Positions 1-8,277 of a stretch of 64,000 bases of DNA are shown here, one piece after another. Where the stretch lies: the NCBI GenBank assembly GCA_943371965.1, contig CALRWV020000004.1:1-64000 (forward strand), given 5' to 3'. Positions within the stretch are counted from its first letter, which is position 1; every line of letters starts with the position of its first letter. The notes beneath the pieces were generated by a model. It had not been told where the DNA came from. It searched no databases and saw only the letters and a list, made by a program, of their open reading frames with translations. Origin of the DNA: CALRWV02 sp943371965. Its GTDB lineage: Bacteria > Bacteroidota > JABWAT01. The translations under genes and the position numbers were made by a program.

Positions 1-2939
1 TTGAAAACGGGAAAAGCGACCAGTTTAAAAACGAACTGATTTTTACGGATACAACTTTTTATTCAGCAGAAGTATTCATCCGGTTTGGTACTGACCGTTC
101 AAATTATTATGAAATATCCCAGCCAGTTGATCCGGACAACGCAAAAGGTATTGGACAGGCGACATGGAAAGCCAGAAATCAATTCAATATTGATTTAACG
201 GCATTAGCTGCCTTAAAAAGTTTAAAACAAGGAACAGCAGATATTCCTCCAATAATAGACCCACCGGGCTATCCAATTGGAACAAGAATTATTCTTAAAG
301 GTTCTCCATCTTTAACAGCAATAAAGGTATTTACTGCAGGTGTCAGAAATCCGAAAGGAAAAGGTGTAATTGAAACAATTGCATTAAATGCATGGTTCAA
401 TGAATTACGTGTTTCAGGTTTCAAGGAAGAATCCGGTTGGGCAGCACAGGCATCAAGTTCGATTAAGTTGGCAGATTTTGCGAGTATCAGCTATAATGTT
501 GAACAGAAAACAGCAGAATTCAGAGCTGTAACTGAAAAACCAAGTTTGGGAAAAGCTACCTCTACAACATGGGGTGTTTCAACATCTGCTTCTCTAGACA
601 AACTGATTTCAAATGACAATGATTGGAGCATTCCATTTGCGTATTCACATTCAGAACAGATTACACAGCCAAAGTATCAGTCGGGTTCCGATATTTTATT
701 GACAGAGGCTGCAAAAAATACAGGATTGGGAGACAAACTGATTGATTTAAACCGAACCGTTTCAGTAACAAATTCAGTTGGATTCAATAATATCAGAAAA
801 GTTTCGCCTTCTAAAAATCCATTTTTTGTTTATACACTTGATAAGCTTTCTTTTGACTACAGTTACAGCATCAGCCGTTCACGTAATCCACAGACAGAAT
901 GGAGCAATTCCTGGCAATGGGCATATTCTACAGCCTATAAATACTCATTTTCACGTGATCTTTTTGTGAAACCGTTTCAATATCCAATGGAACTTTTTAA
1001 ACTTGATTTTCTGTGGCTCAATAAAATATTTGAAGACAAAACGGTAGCTGACTGGCAAAACACAAAACTTTACCTGAAACCAGACGGTTTTAACTGGGAT
1101 GTGAAATTCAACCGATCCAGAAGCCAAAACAAACAAAGAAATGCCCTCAAAGAAGCTGACGCCTCAACTACTTTTACTTCAGGACGGTCATTTGGGATGC
1201 AATACACAATTACGGACAATCTTGCATTTTCAGGAACCGGCCGTTTCGAATCAAATTTGGATAATCTACTGAGGATAAAACAGGATACATTACTGGTAGA
1301 GCAGAATTCGGGTGCAGTATACTCCAAATTCTTCAAGCAACTTGCACTACTTAATTTTGGAGTTGATCGATCCTACACTCAGGCGACAGGATTAACATAT
1401 AAAATCCCATTTTTTGCATGGGCAAATCTGACTTCATCATACAATGCACAATATTCATGGAACAACACAAACCCTGAAGGAAATCTGGGAAAAAGTGTTG
1501 GCTGGGGAAATTCACTGTCGTTGGGATCAACCATTAAAATTCCTGAGATTGTTGGTGATATGTTCAAGAAAAATATTGTTGACAGCAAACAGAAAGATAC
1601 ACTTTCAATCAAGACTCGCATGTTATCCGATTTGAGTTCGATTGCAAATTCAATTACTGCTCTGGAAAACATCAGTATTCATTATACCCTAACAAAGTCA
1701 TATCAAACAAATGGTGTTGATGGTGGTTCTGGGGCATTTAACTTTTTTCCCTTTAATTCATTTGGAAAAAATGAAAACCTTGGACCCGGAATTGCATTTC
1801 AATTAGGCCTTTCAACCAATCCGGGGAAACGGATTTCATTCATACAGAATAATTCATTGAATATATCTGAAAGATTAAGCGAAACAAACGCTCTGGATTT
1901 TAAGACAGCGTTTCATCCGTCACAAACAGTAAATGTTGATCTTTCCTGGAAATTAAGCTGGAATTCATCAAAAGATAATACGGCAACCATAAAAGGTTTG
2001 GTCACCAAAGAAGGTGGCGGCTTTTCGAGAAGTTTCATTTCAATATTCGGTGATTTTAAATCTGTACAGAAAGCATTGCCAACCGATCCTGCCACTGGAA
2101 ATTATGATTTTGGAAACAATTCAGTTGTTGCCGGTTTCAGAGATGGATTGGAATTGTTTAAACTGTCTACCAGAACGAAAAGTTTATTGACCATTAAAGG
2201 ATTAACGGATTTCTCTTCTGATTTTCAGGATTTGTTTCCGCTTCCAAACTGGTCAGTTTCATGGTCGGGTTTGGAAAAATTTCCGTTGTGGTCAAAAGTT
2301 ATAACCACTGCCAGTTTGAGTCACGTTTATACAGGTGATTATACTTCAACATATACAATCAGACCTGATGCTGGAGTTAAATATAAAAATCAATTTGGGC
2401 AACCCGGAGATTCTCTTACTATTCCATATAAAGAATTCTCTTCACCCCGGATGTCTGAGCGTTTTTCACCGCTTATCGGCTTGAATATGAACTGGAAAGG
2501 TGGATTTACAACCAGATTGAATTTGAATACATCAAAAAATATCTCACTTTCAACGGTGAATTTCCAGGTAACAACCAATAAATCAACTGAGTATTCAGCA
2601 ACACTATCTTATCTGTTGAGCGGAAATACTCTGAAACTTCCTGCATTTATTTCAAGTACAGGAACTCTGAAAAGTGATCTTGATTTTTCACTCAGCGCGT
2701 CTTATGCAACAGATGAAACTGTTATTGAAAATTTATCATCTGTTTCTTCTGTGCCAATTCCACCAAGCGGACAAACCCGTATCAGTCTGGAACCAAGAGC
2801 CAGTTATTCAATTTCTTCGAGGGTCAATGCCACAGGCTTTTTTAAGTATACAAAAACAAAGCCATTGGCTGATACCAAAACCACACCCGAAATCTCCCGA
2901 TGGGAAGCCGGTGTAAATATTCACATTACCATTCAGTAA
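1..2939 (+). CDS. sprA: Cell-surface protein SprA, C-terminal part (5' end outside window)
   Basis: The reading frame is open from base 3, so the gene begins upstream; about 978 residues are visible. SprA is the very large outer-membrane translocon channel of the type IX secretion system (T9SS). The visible part contains the family hallmark WFNELRVSGF followed by a GWAAQASSSIKLADFASIS stretch. After that come several hundred residues rich in alternating aromatic/polar strands, as expected for the outer-membrane barrel, ending in a short strand-like terminus (HITIQ). Its presence agrees with the T9SS sorting-domain protein at 38090. No RBS or start can be assessed. Identity rests on recognised sequence features; only the far C-terminal fragment can be judged. 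Confidence 0.85.
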   Translation, partial: ENGKSDQFKNELIFTDTTFYSAEVFIRFGTDRSNYYEISQPVDPDNAKGIGQATWKARNQFNIDLTALAALKSLKQGTADIPPIIDPPGYPIGTRIILKGSPSLTAIKVFTAGVRNPKGKGVIETIALNAWFNELRVSGFKEESGWAAQASSSIKLADFASISYNVEQKTAEFRAVTEKPSLGKATSTTWGVSTSASLDKLISNDNDWSIPFAYSHSEQITQPKYQSGSDILLTEAAKNTGLGDKLIDLNRTVSVTNSVGFNNIRKVSPSKNPFFVYTLDKLSFDYSYSISRSRNPQTEWSNSWQWAYSTAYKYSFSRDLFVKPFQYPMELFKLDFLWLNKIFEDKTVADWQNTKLYLKPDGFNWDVKFNRSRSQNKQRNALKEADASTTFTSGRSFGMQYTITDNLAFSGTGRFESNLDNLLRIKQDTLLVEQNSGAVYSKFFKQLALLNFGVDRSYTQATGLTYKIPFFAWANLTSSYNAQYSWNNTNPEGNLGKSVGWGNSLSLGSTIKIPEIVGDMFKKNIVDSKQKDTLSIKTRMLSDLSSIANSITALENISIHYTLTKSYQTNGVDGGSGAFNFFPFNSFGKNENLGPGIAFQLGLSTNPGKRISFIQNNSLNISERLSETNALDFKTAFHPSQTVNVDLSWKLSWNSSKDNTATIKGLVTKEGGGFSRSFISIFGDFKSVQKALPTDPATGNYDFGNNSVVAGFRDGLELFKLSTRTKSLLTIKGLTDFSSDFQDLFPLPNWSVSWSGLEKFPLWSKVITTASLSHVYTGDYTSTYTIRPDAGVKYKNQFGQPGDSLTIPYKEFSSPRMSERFSPLIGLNMNWKGGFTTRLNLNTSKNISLSTVNFQVTTNKSTEYSATLSYLLSGNTLKLPAFISSTGTLKSDLDFSLSASYATDETVIENLSSVSSVPIPPSGQTRISLEPRASYSISSRVNATGFFKYTKTKPLADTKTTPEISRWEAGVNIHITIQ

Positions 2940-3123
2940 ATTGGGTTTTTGGGTTATTGGCTGTTTGGGAAATTGTCTGTTGGCTGTGGCTTTCAAGTTA
3001 GGAAAAGTGAAAGTTTCTCTCTAATAACCACTTGCCATTTACTTCTCCTTATTTTAGTCTTTTTCGTGGGCAGTGAATTTATCTTTTCGTATTTTCCCTG
3101 AAATGAATTTTAGCTAGGTTTCA

Positions 3124-5727
3124 ATGGCCATTCTTGAACAGCTCGGACAAAAAATCTTCACTCCAGCAGAAACGGGTTTTCTGATGGCAAGACATCTTTC
3201 CAACCAGTTTGAAAAGGAGCTTGTTAGGCAATTCAGGAGAATTCCTTCAATTTCGCAAAATACATCCCTTTTTGCTTTGGGTGGATTTGGTCGGCGGGAA
3301 ATGTGTCCTCTTTCCGATGTTGATATCATGATTCTGATTCCGGAAACGGCTGATAAATTGGATTTTGAAAATGGAGTCAAGGAACTGCTTCATCCATTAT
3401 GGCAGGATGGATTGAAAATTGGTCATGCAGTCAGAACCGTATCTGAATGCATGTCTATGCTGGATAACGATCTTATAACCCTAACAGCTTTTACCGATGG
3501 CCGATTTATTGATGGCGACAGAAATCTGGCAGATGATTATTCTTCAGGGATTCAGAATTATCTCAAAACGAATAAATCACAGAATATGCTGTATGAACTA
3601 CTTCAGAATTATGAATCAAATGTTCTGAAATCCGGCGGATCAGTACATTTGCTGGAACCGAATCTGAAAAAATCGCCCGGTGCTTTGCGTGATGTGCATT
3701 TTCTCGGTTGGCTGTATATTTTAATTTCAGAAGGACAACCTTTATTCAATTTCAGATCTACAGATGATGAAACCCAATCTGAACGAGTTTTTTTAAGATT
3801 GTACAAAAACGGATTGATTGACGAAACCCAATACCGCCATGTTTATGAAGCAACCGATTTTATCTTAAAATCACGTTTCGCACTTCATCTTGCCGATAAA
3901 CTTTGTGCCGATCAGCTTTCATTTAATCTGCAAACCAAAGTTGCTTCTGCTCTTGGTTTTTCAGGTGAAACAGAAAAAGATTTTACCGAAACGTTCATGA
4001 AAAAATATTACCTTCATGCACGGAAAATTTTCAGACTCAGCCGTACTTTCCATCAGCGGACAATGGATTTTGTAAAACCTCCCAAAAATGATTTTTCAAA
4101 AGCATTGGATGGTGGATTCCATATTTCGCACAACCGGATTTATTTTGGAAGCTCTTTTTCTGAAACCGTAATCGAATCTGATCTGGTAAAATCTCCGCAC
4201 CTGATGATGATGGCATTTTTCTATCAGTCGGAATATAAACTTCCATTTTCAGATGATCTTCGGGGTGCAATTGCCAGATCGTATGAGCTGATTACTGAAG
4301 ATTTTCAGTCAAACCCCAGAGTCGTTTATTTGTTCAGACAGATTCTTCAAAAACCTGATTCATCGCAAACTCTTAAAAATATGCTTGAGTTGGGCGTTCT
4401 GAACCGCTTTATTCCTGAGTACGGACCACTGGTTGGTTTGTATCAGAGGAATGCTTATCACTGGTACACTGCAGATTACCACACGCTGGTCGCAATTGAA
4501 AAACTGGAAAAATCAATTGACAGATGGAAACCTGTTTATCAGGTTTGGCAATCAATGGAAAGACCGGAACTTCTGATTCTGAGTATTTTCTTTCATGATA
4601 TCGGTAAAGGTTTCGATATTAAAAAACATGAAATAGTTGGAATGGATGTTGCCGATCAGGTGATGACACGCTGGGGATTTGAACGGGAAGAAATTGAACT
4701 TGTCAGGTTTATGGTGAAGTATCACCTGACAATGGAGCAAACCGCTTTCAGAAGAAATTATCATGACTCTGAAACTCTGAATTCATTTGTCAGCCTTTTG
4801 CCTAACAAGGAATATCTGGATGTTCTATACTGTCTAACATACTCAGACCTGAGTGCAGTGAATCCGAATGTGTGGACAGAGTGGAAAGGAATGATGTTGA
4901 GCGAATTGTACAATCTCAGTTTGCGTTCCCTGAATTCGGTGGAGAAAATTTCAACTCAGCTGGTGCTTGAAGAAGCAAAGAAAAACAAAGTTGCATCCAT
5001 AACCGAAGGTGATACTGACGAATCAGTTCTTGCCCACATCCGAGAATTTGATTCGCATACCGATTACTGGTTGGCCTTCAAACCGGAAGAAATAAATCAG
5101 CACGTCGCCTTCAGAAACAATGAAAACAAAGTGGAAGTCCTGATTGCTTCATTTGACGGTTATCTCGAAATTACCGTGATGACAAATGATCAGGATGGAT
5201 TGCTTTATAAATTGTGCGGAATTATTTCCAGCATGGATGTTTCAATTTTTGACGCACGTGTCTTTACCGCTGGTGATGGTTTGGCAATTGACAGATTTCG
5301 GGTGTTTCCGTTGGTTGAACCGTTTCAGTCAACTGCAGAACTGAAACTGGAACTTGAAAAAAGACTGAAAAAAGTTCTTTTTGAAAATGAACAGGTTGGA
5401 ATTTGGATTGACAAATTCCGCTCCAAGTGGAAACGCAAATTCAAACCATCAGCTTTGTTTGAACCTGAAATTTCCACAGTTGAAAATCAGGATCAGGTGA
5501 TGATAGAAATTTATGCACCGGACACACTTGGTCTTCTGTACTGCATAACAAGATCATTTTCAGAACTGAATTTGCCGATTGAACAGGCAAAAATTGCAAC
5601 CCGTGTTGATGGTGCGAATGATACATTTTATGTAAAAAAATCAAACTTCAACGGAAATGCTGATTTGGCGGAAATGACGGAAATAATATCTGAATCCATT
5701 TCGAAATTCGTGAATCAGGCTTTATAA
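3124..5727 (+). CDS. glnD: [Protein-PII] uridylyltransferase / uridylyl-removing enzyme GlnD-like
   Basis: Predicted bifunctional nitrogen-status sensor that uridylylates and de-uridylylates PII proteins. The domain order matches GlnD. A nucleotidyltransferase domain carries LGGFGRREMCPLSDVDIMI near residues 52-70 (Gly-Gly-x-Gly-Arg and the Asp-x-Asp metal pair D65/D67). A GlnD/UTase linker has the typical LLEPNLKKSPGALRDVH. An HD phosphohydrolase domain (HTLVAIEKL, then FHDIGKGF) follows, and two C-terminal ACT domains (about 680-750 and 790-860). Length 867 aa is normal for the family. No PII (glnB) or amtB gene lies nearby. It appears co-transcribed with murI, which begins 3 bases after the stop. 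Catalytic motifs look intact; the natural substrate in this lineage is inferred. Confidence 0.88.
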   Translation: MAILEQLGQKIFTPAETGFLMARHLSNQFEKELVRQFRRIPSISQNTSLFALGGFGRREMCPLSDVDIMILIPETADKLDFENGVKELLHPLWQDGLKIGHAVRTVSECMSMLDNDLITLTAFTDGRFIDGDRNLADDYSSGIQNYLKTNKSQNMLYELLQNYESNVLKSGGSVHLLEPNLKKSPGALRDVHFLGWLYILISEGQPLFNFRSTDDETQSERVFLRLYKNGLIDETQYRHVYEATDFILKSRFALHLADKLCADQLSFNLQTKVASALGFSGETEKDFTETFMKKYYLHARKIFRLSRTFHQRTMDFVKPPKNDFSKALDGGFHISHNRIYFGSSFSETVIESDLVKSPHLMMMAFFYQSEYKLPFSDDLRGAIARSYELITEDFQSNPRVVYLFRQILQKPDSSQTLKNMLELGVLNRFIPEYGPLVGLYQRNAYHWYTADYHTLVAIEKLEKSIDRWKPVYQVWQSMERPELLILSIFFHDIGKGFDIKKHEIVGMDVADQVMTRWGFEREEIELVRFMVKYHLTMEQTAFRRNYHDSETLNSFVSLLPNKEYLDVLYCLTYSDLSAVNPNVWTEWKGMMLSELYNLSLRSLNSVEKISTQLVLEEAKKNKVASITEGDTDESVLAHIREFDSHTDYWLAFKPEEINQHVAFRNNENKVEVLIASFDGYLEITVMTNDQDGLLYKLCGIISSMDVSIFDARVFTAGDGLAIDRFRVFPLVEPFQSTAELKLELEKRLKKVLFENEQVGIWIDKFRSKWKRKFKPSALFEPEISTVENQDQVMIEIYAPDTLGLLYCITRSFSELNLPIEQAKIATRVDGANDTFYVKKSNFNGNADLAEMTEIISESISKFVNQAL

Positions 5728-5730
5728 ATT

Positions 5731-6534
5731 ATGGCTCAATCCTCACTCCCCATTGGTGTCTTTGATTCCGGTATCGGCGGTTTAACTGTTGTTAAAGCAA
5801 TCAAACAGCTTCTGCCAAATGAATCAATAATTTATTTTGGCGATACCGGACGCGTTCCATACGGAAACAAATCAAAATCAACCATAACCGAATATTCACT
5901 GCAGATAACAAAATTCCTTGAAGAAAAAGGTGTGAAAGCAATTGTGATTGCTTGCAATACAGCAACTGCACATGCGCTTGATGAAGTTGTTGGGAATACA
6001 AAACTTCCTGTAATTGGAGTCGTTGAACCCGGTGCAAGAGCTGCCATCCAAAAGACAAAATCCAAACGGATTGGTGTTATTGGAACTTTGGGAACAGTAA
6101 ATTCAAAAGCTTATGAAAAAGCTATTCACGCTTTGGATAAATCCGCAATCGTTTTTGGTCAGGCATGTCCTTTGTTTGTTCCTTTGGCTGAGGAAGGATG
6201 GTTTGATCACCCCGCAACGAGATTGGTGATCAGGGAGTATTTAAAGCCTCTTGAGAACGAACGGATTGATACGCTTGTCTTGGGCTGTACTCATTATCCG
6301 CTTTTACGTGAAGCGATTGAACGCGAACTTTTTTATTCCATTTCAATTGTTGATTCAGCTGAAGAAATTGCAATTGAAGTAAAAAGTGTTTTATCCAAAA
6401 ATCATCTGCTGAATAAAGAAAAGAAAAAAGCAGTTTATCAGTATTTTGTTTCCGATCTGAATTTTCGGTTTAAAGAATTGGGTCAATCATTTCTGGGTGA
6501 ACCGTTTAAAGATGTTACTTTGGTTGAATGGTAG
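5731..6534 (+). CDS. murI: Glutamate racemase MurI
   Basis: Converts L-glutamate to D-glutamate for peptidoglycan precursors in the cytoplasm. Hallmarks: IGVFDSGIGGLTV at residues 8-20, YFGDTGRVPYGNKS at 35-48, catalytic Cys75 in ACNTATA, and catalytic Cys186 with His188 in LGCTHYP. Length 267 aa is standard. The ATG follows the glnD stop by 3 bp, suggesting translational coupling in one operon. No unusual residues were noticed. Confidence 0.95.
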   Translation: MAQSSLPIGVFDSGIGGLTVVKAIKQLLPNESIIYFGDTGRVPYGNKSKSTITEYSLQITKFLEEKGVKAIVIACNTATAHALDEVVGNTKLPVIGVVEPGARAAIQKTKSKRIGVIGTLGTVNSKAYEKAIHALDKSAIVFGQACPLFVPLAEEGWFDHPATRLVIREYLKPLENERIDTLVLGCTHYPLLREAIERELFYSISIVDSAEEIAIEVKSVLSKNHLLNKEKKKAVYQYFVSDLNFRFKELGQSFLGEPFKDVTLVEW

Positions 6535-6576
6535 GGAAACGTGATACGGCAGATGTGATCCGTGATTTGGTTTTTT

Positions 6577-6608
6577 TGTTCCCTGTTCCTTATTTCTTCT
6601 TTCCTTGT
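6577..6608. repeat. GTTCCCT/GTTCCTT-type intergenic repeat
   Basis: Short pyrimidine-rich tract of the same GGAACAA-type family (minus-strand reading) seen at 55292-55330 and 60781-60815. It lies in the 132-bp gap between murI and the TPR gene. Confidence 0.5.
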
Positions 6609-6666
6609 ATCAGCCTAACTTTTAAATAATTTGTCCGTATTCCCCGTTTTTATTTAAGGTTCAATT

Positions 6667-8154
6667 ATGAAATATATTTCAATTGTGTTGTTTTCGGTCC
6701 TGATCAGTTCTTTTTCTTACGCCCAAAAAACAAATGATCTTCTGATGCAGATTTCTGATTTGGGAATGAATCTGGAATTTGAAAAAGCAAATAAACAAAT
6801 TGATGACTACCTCAAAAAAAATCCGAATGACCCATTGGGCTGGTTTACCAGGCAATCCATAAAATATTGGGAATTTGCAATGTTTCCTGATAATGAAAAA
6901 GTGTTTGAAGAAGTTTTGGAAAGTGCGGACAGGGCGATTGAACTGGCGGAAGATCTTTCAGAAAAAAATCCGAAAAACGGCTTTTACTATTTTATTATGG
7001 GTGGAGCTTACGGTTTTAAAGGAATGGCACTGGCAGATCATAATTCAATTTTGAAAGCAGCATGGGCAGGGAAAAAGGGAAATGATAACCTGAAGAAATG
7101 CCTTGAACTTGACCCTAACAACGAAGATAATTACTTGGGATTGGGAATTTTCAATTATATGATTGCCCGGATTCCGACAAGTTTCAGATGGGTTGTAAAT
7201 ATTGTTGGGTTTGAAGGTGACAAAGAAAAAGGATTGGCTTATCTGAAACGAACTTCTGAAAAAGGGATTTACGCGAAAAATGTAGCCACCTATTTTTACG
7301 CACAATATTTATATTGGGAAAGCAGATACGACGAATCTTTTATTTATTACCGGAAATGTGCAGAAAAATACCCGTCAAATGTTGTGTTCAGAAGTTCTTT
7401 GGGAAATGCGCTGATTAATCTTGATAAACCGGAAGAAGCACTTGAACAATTTAAAGCAGTTTATAATTCGCCGTTTGAAAAGAGAATTGCCGGTGCAAAA
7501 TTTCAGGTTGTCCGGTTATCATTCGAAATGGGAAAAGAGTCTGATTTCAAAGAAATTCTTGACTGGGACATCTCAAAAGCAAACAGTGATAAAACATCAA
7601 AATCCTATGCATCACTGGCATATTCCTATTTGAAAATAAATAAAGATCTGGGTTGGATTAAGGGATATTCTGATCAGCAGATTGAACAGATGAAAAAATT
7701 ATCTGAAGGTGAAAGAAATACATTTTACGACAACCGGAATCATTCCACATATTTTGCAAAATTCTGGGAAGCACTGAAGCTTTACAACAAACAGGAATTT
7801 GGAAAATCAATTGAAATATTAAATGGTATTCCGGTTTCAGATTTTAAAAACTGGTCTGAAGATGATATCAGATGGTATTATCAAACATTGGCATTAAGCG
7901 GAAGAAAATCAGATAATTTCCCTGTTGCCGTTAAAGGATATACTGAATTAAAAAAGATTTACGAAAAAAACAAATGGGAAAATCCGGTTGCAAAAGTGAA
8001 CCAGCGGCTTCTTGAAATTCACACCAAAGCAAATCAGAGAAAACTGGCTGAAACTGTTTTGAAGGAAATTAAAGATTCAGATTACTATGAGGAATATGTT
8101 AGCTACAAAAAAGAAATTGATGATTTTGCAGTGAAGAACGGATATAAAATATGA
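6667..8154 (+). CDS. Exported TPR-repeat protein
   Basis: 495-aa protein with an N-terminal signal peptide ending around SYAQ (residues 17-20). The mature part is mainly helical, with tetratricopeptide-like units (for example around residues 30-60, 140-170 and 225-260, with ALEQFKAVYN-type helices). No catalytic motif is recognised. TPR proteins of this kind usually act as protein-interaction scaffolds in the periplasm. It is separated from murI by 132 bp and probably has its own promoter. It converges with glgP across a block of palindromes that may terminate transcription from both sides. Function unknown. Confidence 0.75.
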   Translation: MKYISIVLFSVLISSFSYAQKTNDLLMQISDLGMNLEFEKANKQIDDYLKKNPNDPLGWFTRQSIKYWEFAMFPDNEKVFEEVLESADRAIELAEDLSEKNPKNGFYYFIMGGAYGFKGMALADHNSILKAAWAGKKGNDNLKKCLELDPNNEDNYLGLGIFNYMIARIPTSFRWVVNIVGFEGDKEKGLAYLKRTSEKGIYAKNVATYFYAQYLYWESRYDESFIYYRKCAEKYPSNVVFRSSLGNALINLDKPEEALEQFKAVYNSPFEKRIAGAKFQVVRLSFEMGKESDFKEILDWDISKANSDKTSKSYASLAYSYLKINKDLGWIKGYSDQQIEQMKKLSEGERNTFYDNRNHSTYFAKFWEALKLYNKQEFGKSIEILNGIPVSDFKNWSEDDIRWYYQTLALSGRKSDNFPVAVKGYTELKKIYEKNKWENPVAKVNQRLLEIHTKANQRKLAETVLKEIKDSDYYEEYVSYKKEIDDFAVKNGYKI

Positions 8155-8160
8155 CTAAGT

Positions 8161-8266
8161 AAAACGGGTTACCAAACCCGTTTTCTTTTTTACCAGAACG
8201 GGTTTGGTAACCCGTTTAATAATTTAAGATTTAAAGACCTGACAGGTTTTTAAAACCTGTCAGGTC
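8161..8266. repeat. Three perfect palindromes in a convergent gap
   Basis: Three hairpins lie in tandem. The first has arms AAAACGGGTT/AACCCGTTTT (8161-8170 and 8175-8184). The second has arms AACGGGTT/AACCCGTT (8197-8204 and 8209-8216), and its core is the reverse complement of the first. The third has 15-bp perfect arms around one base (8236-8250 and 8252-8266, core ACCTGTCAGGT). They sit between the 3' ends of two convergent genes. They could act as a bidirectional terminator and/or be REP-type repetitive elements. A related hairpin is at 18776-18808. Confidence 0.85.
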
Positions 8267-8277
8267 TAATTTTAAAA

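Noticed and set aside
6541..6660. Search for tRNA or small RNA genes in intergenic gaps
   Set aside because: No cloverleaf, T-loop (GTTCRANNC) or conserved ncRNA core recognised in any gap.
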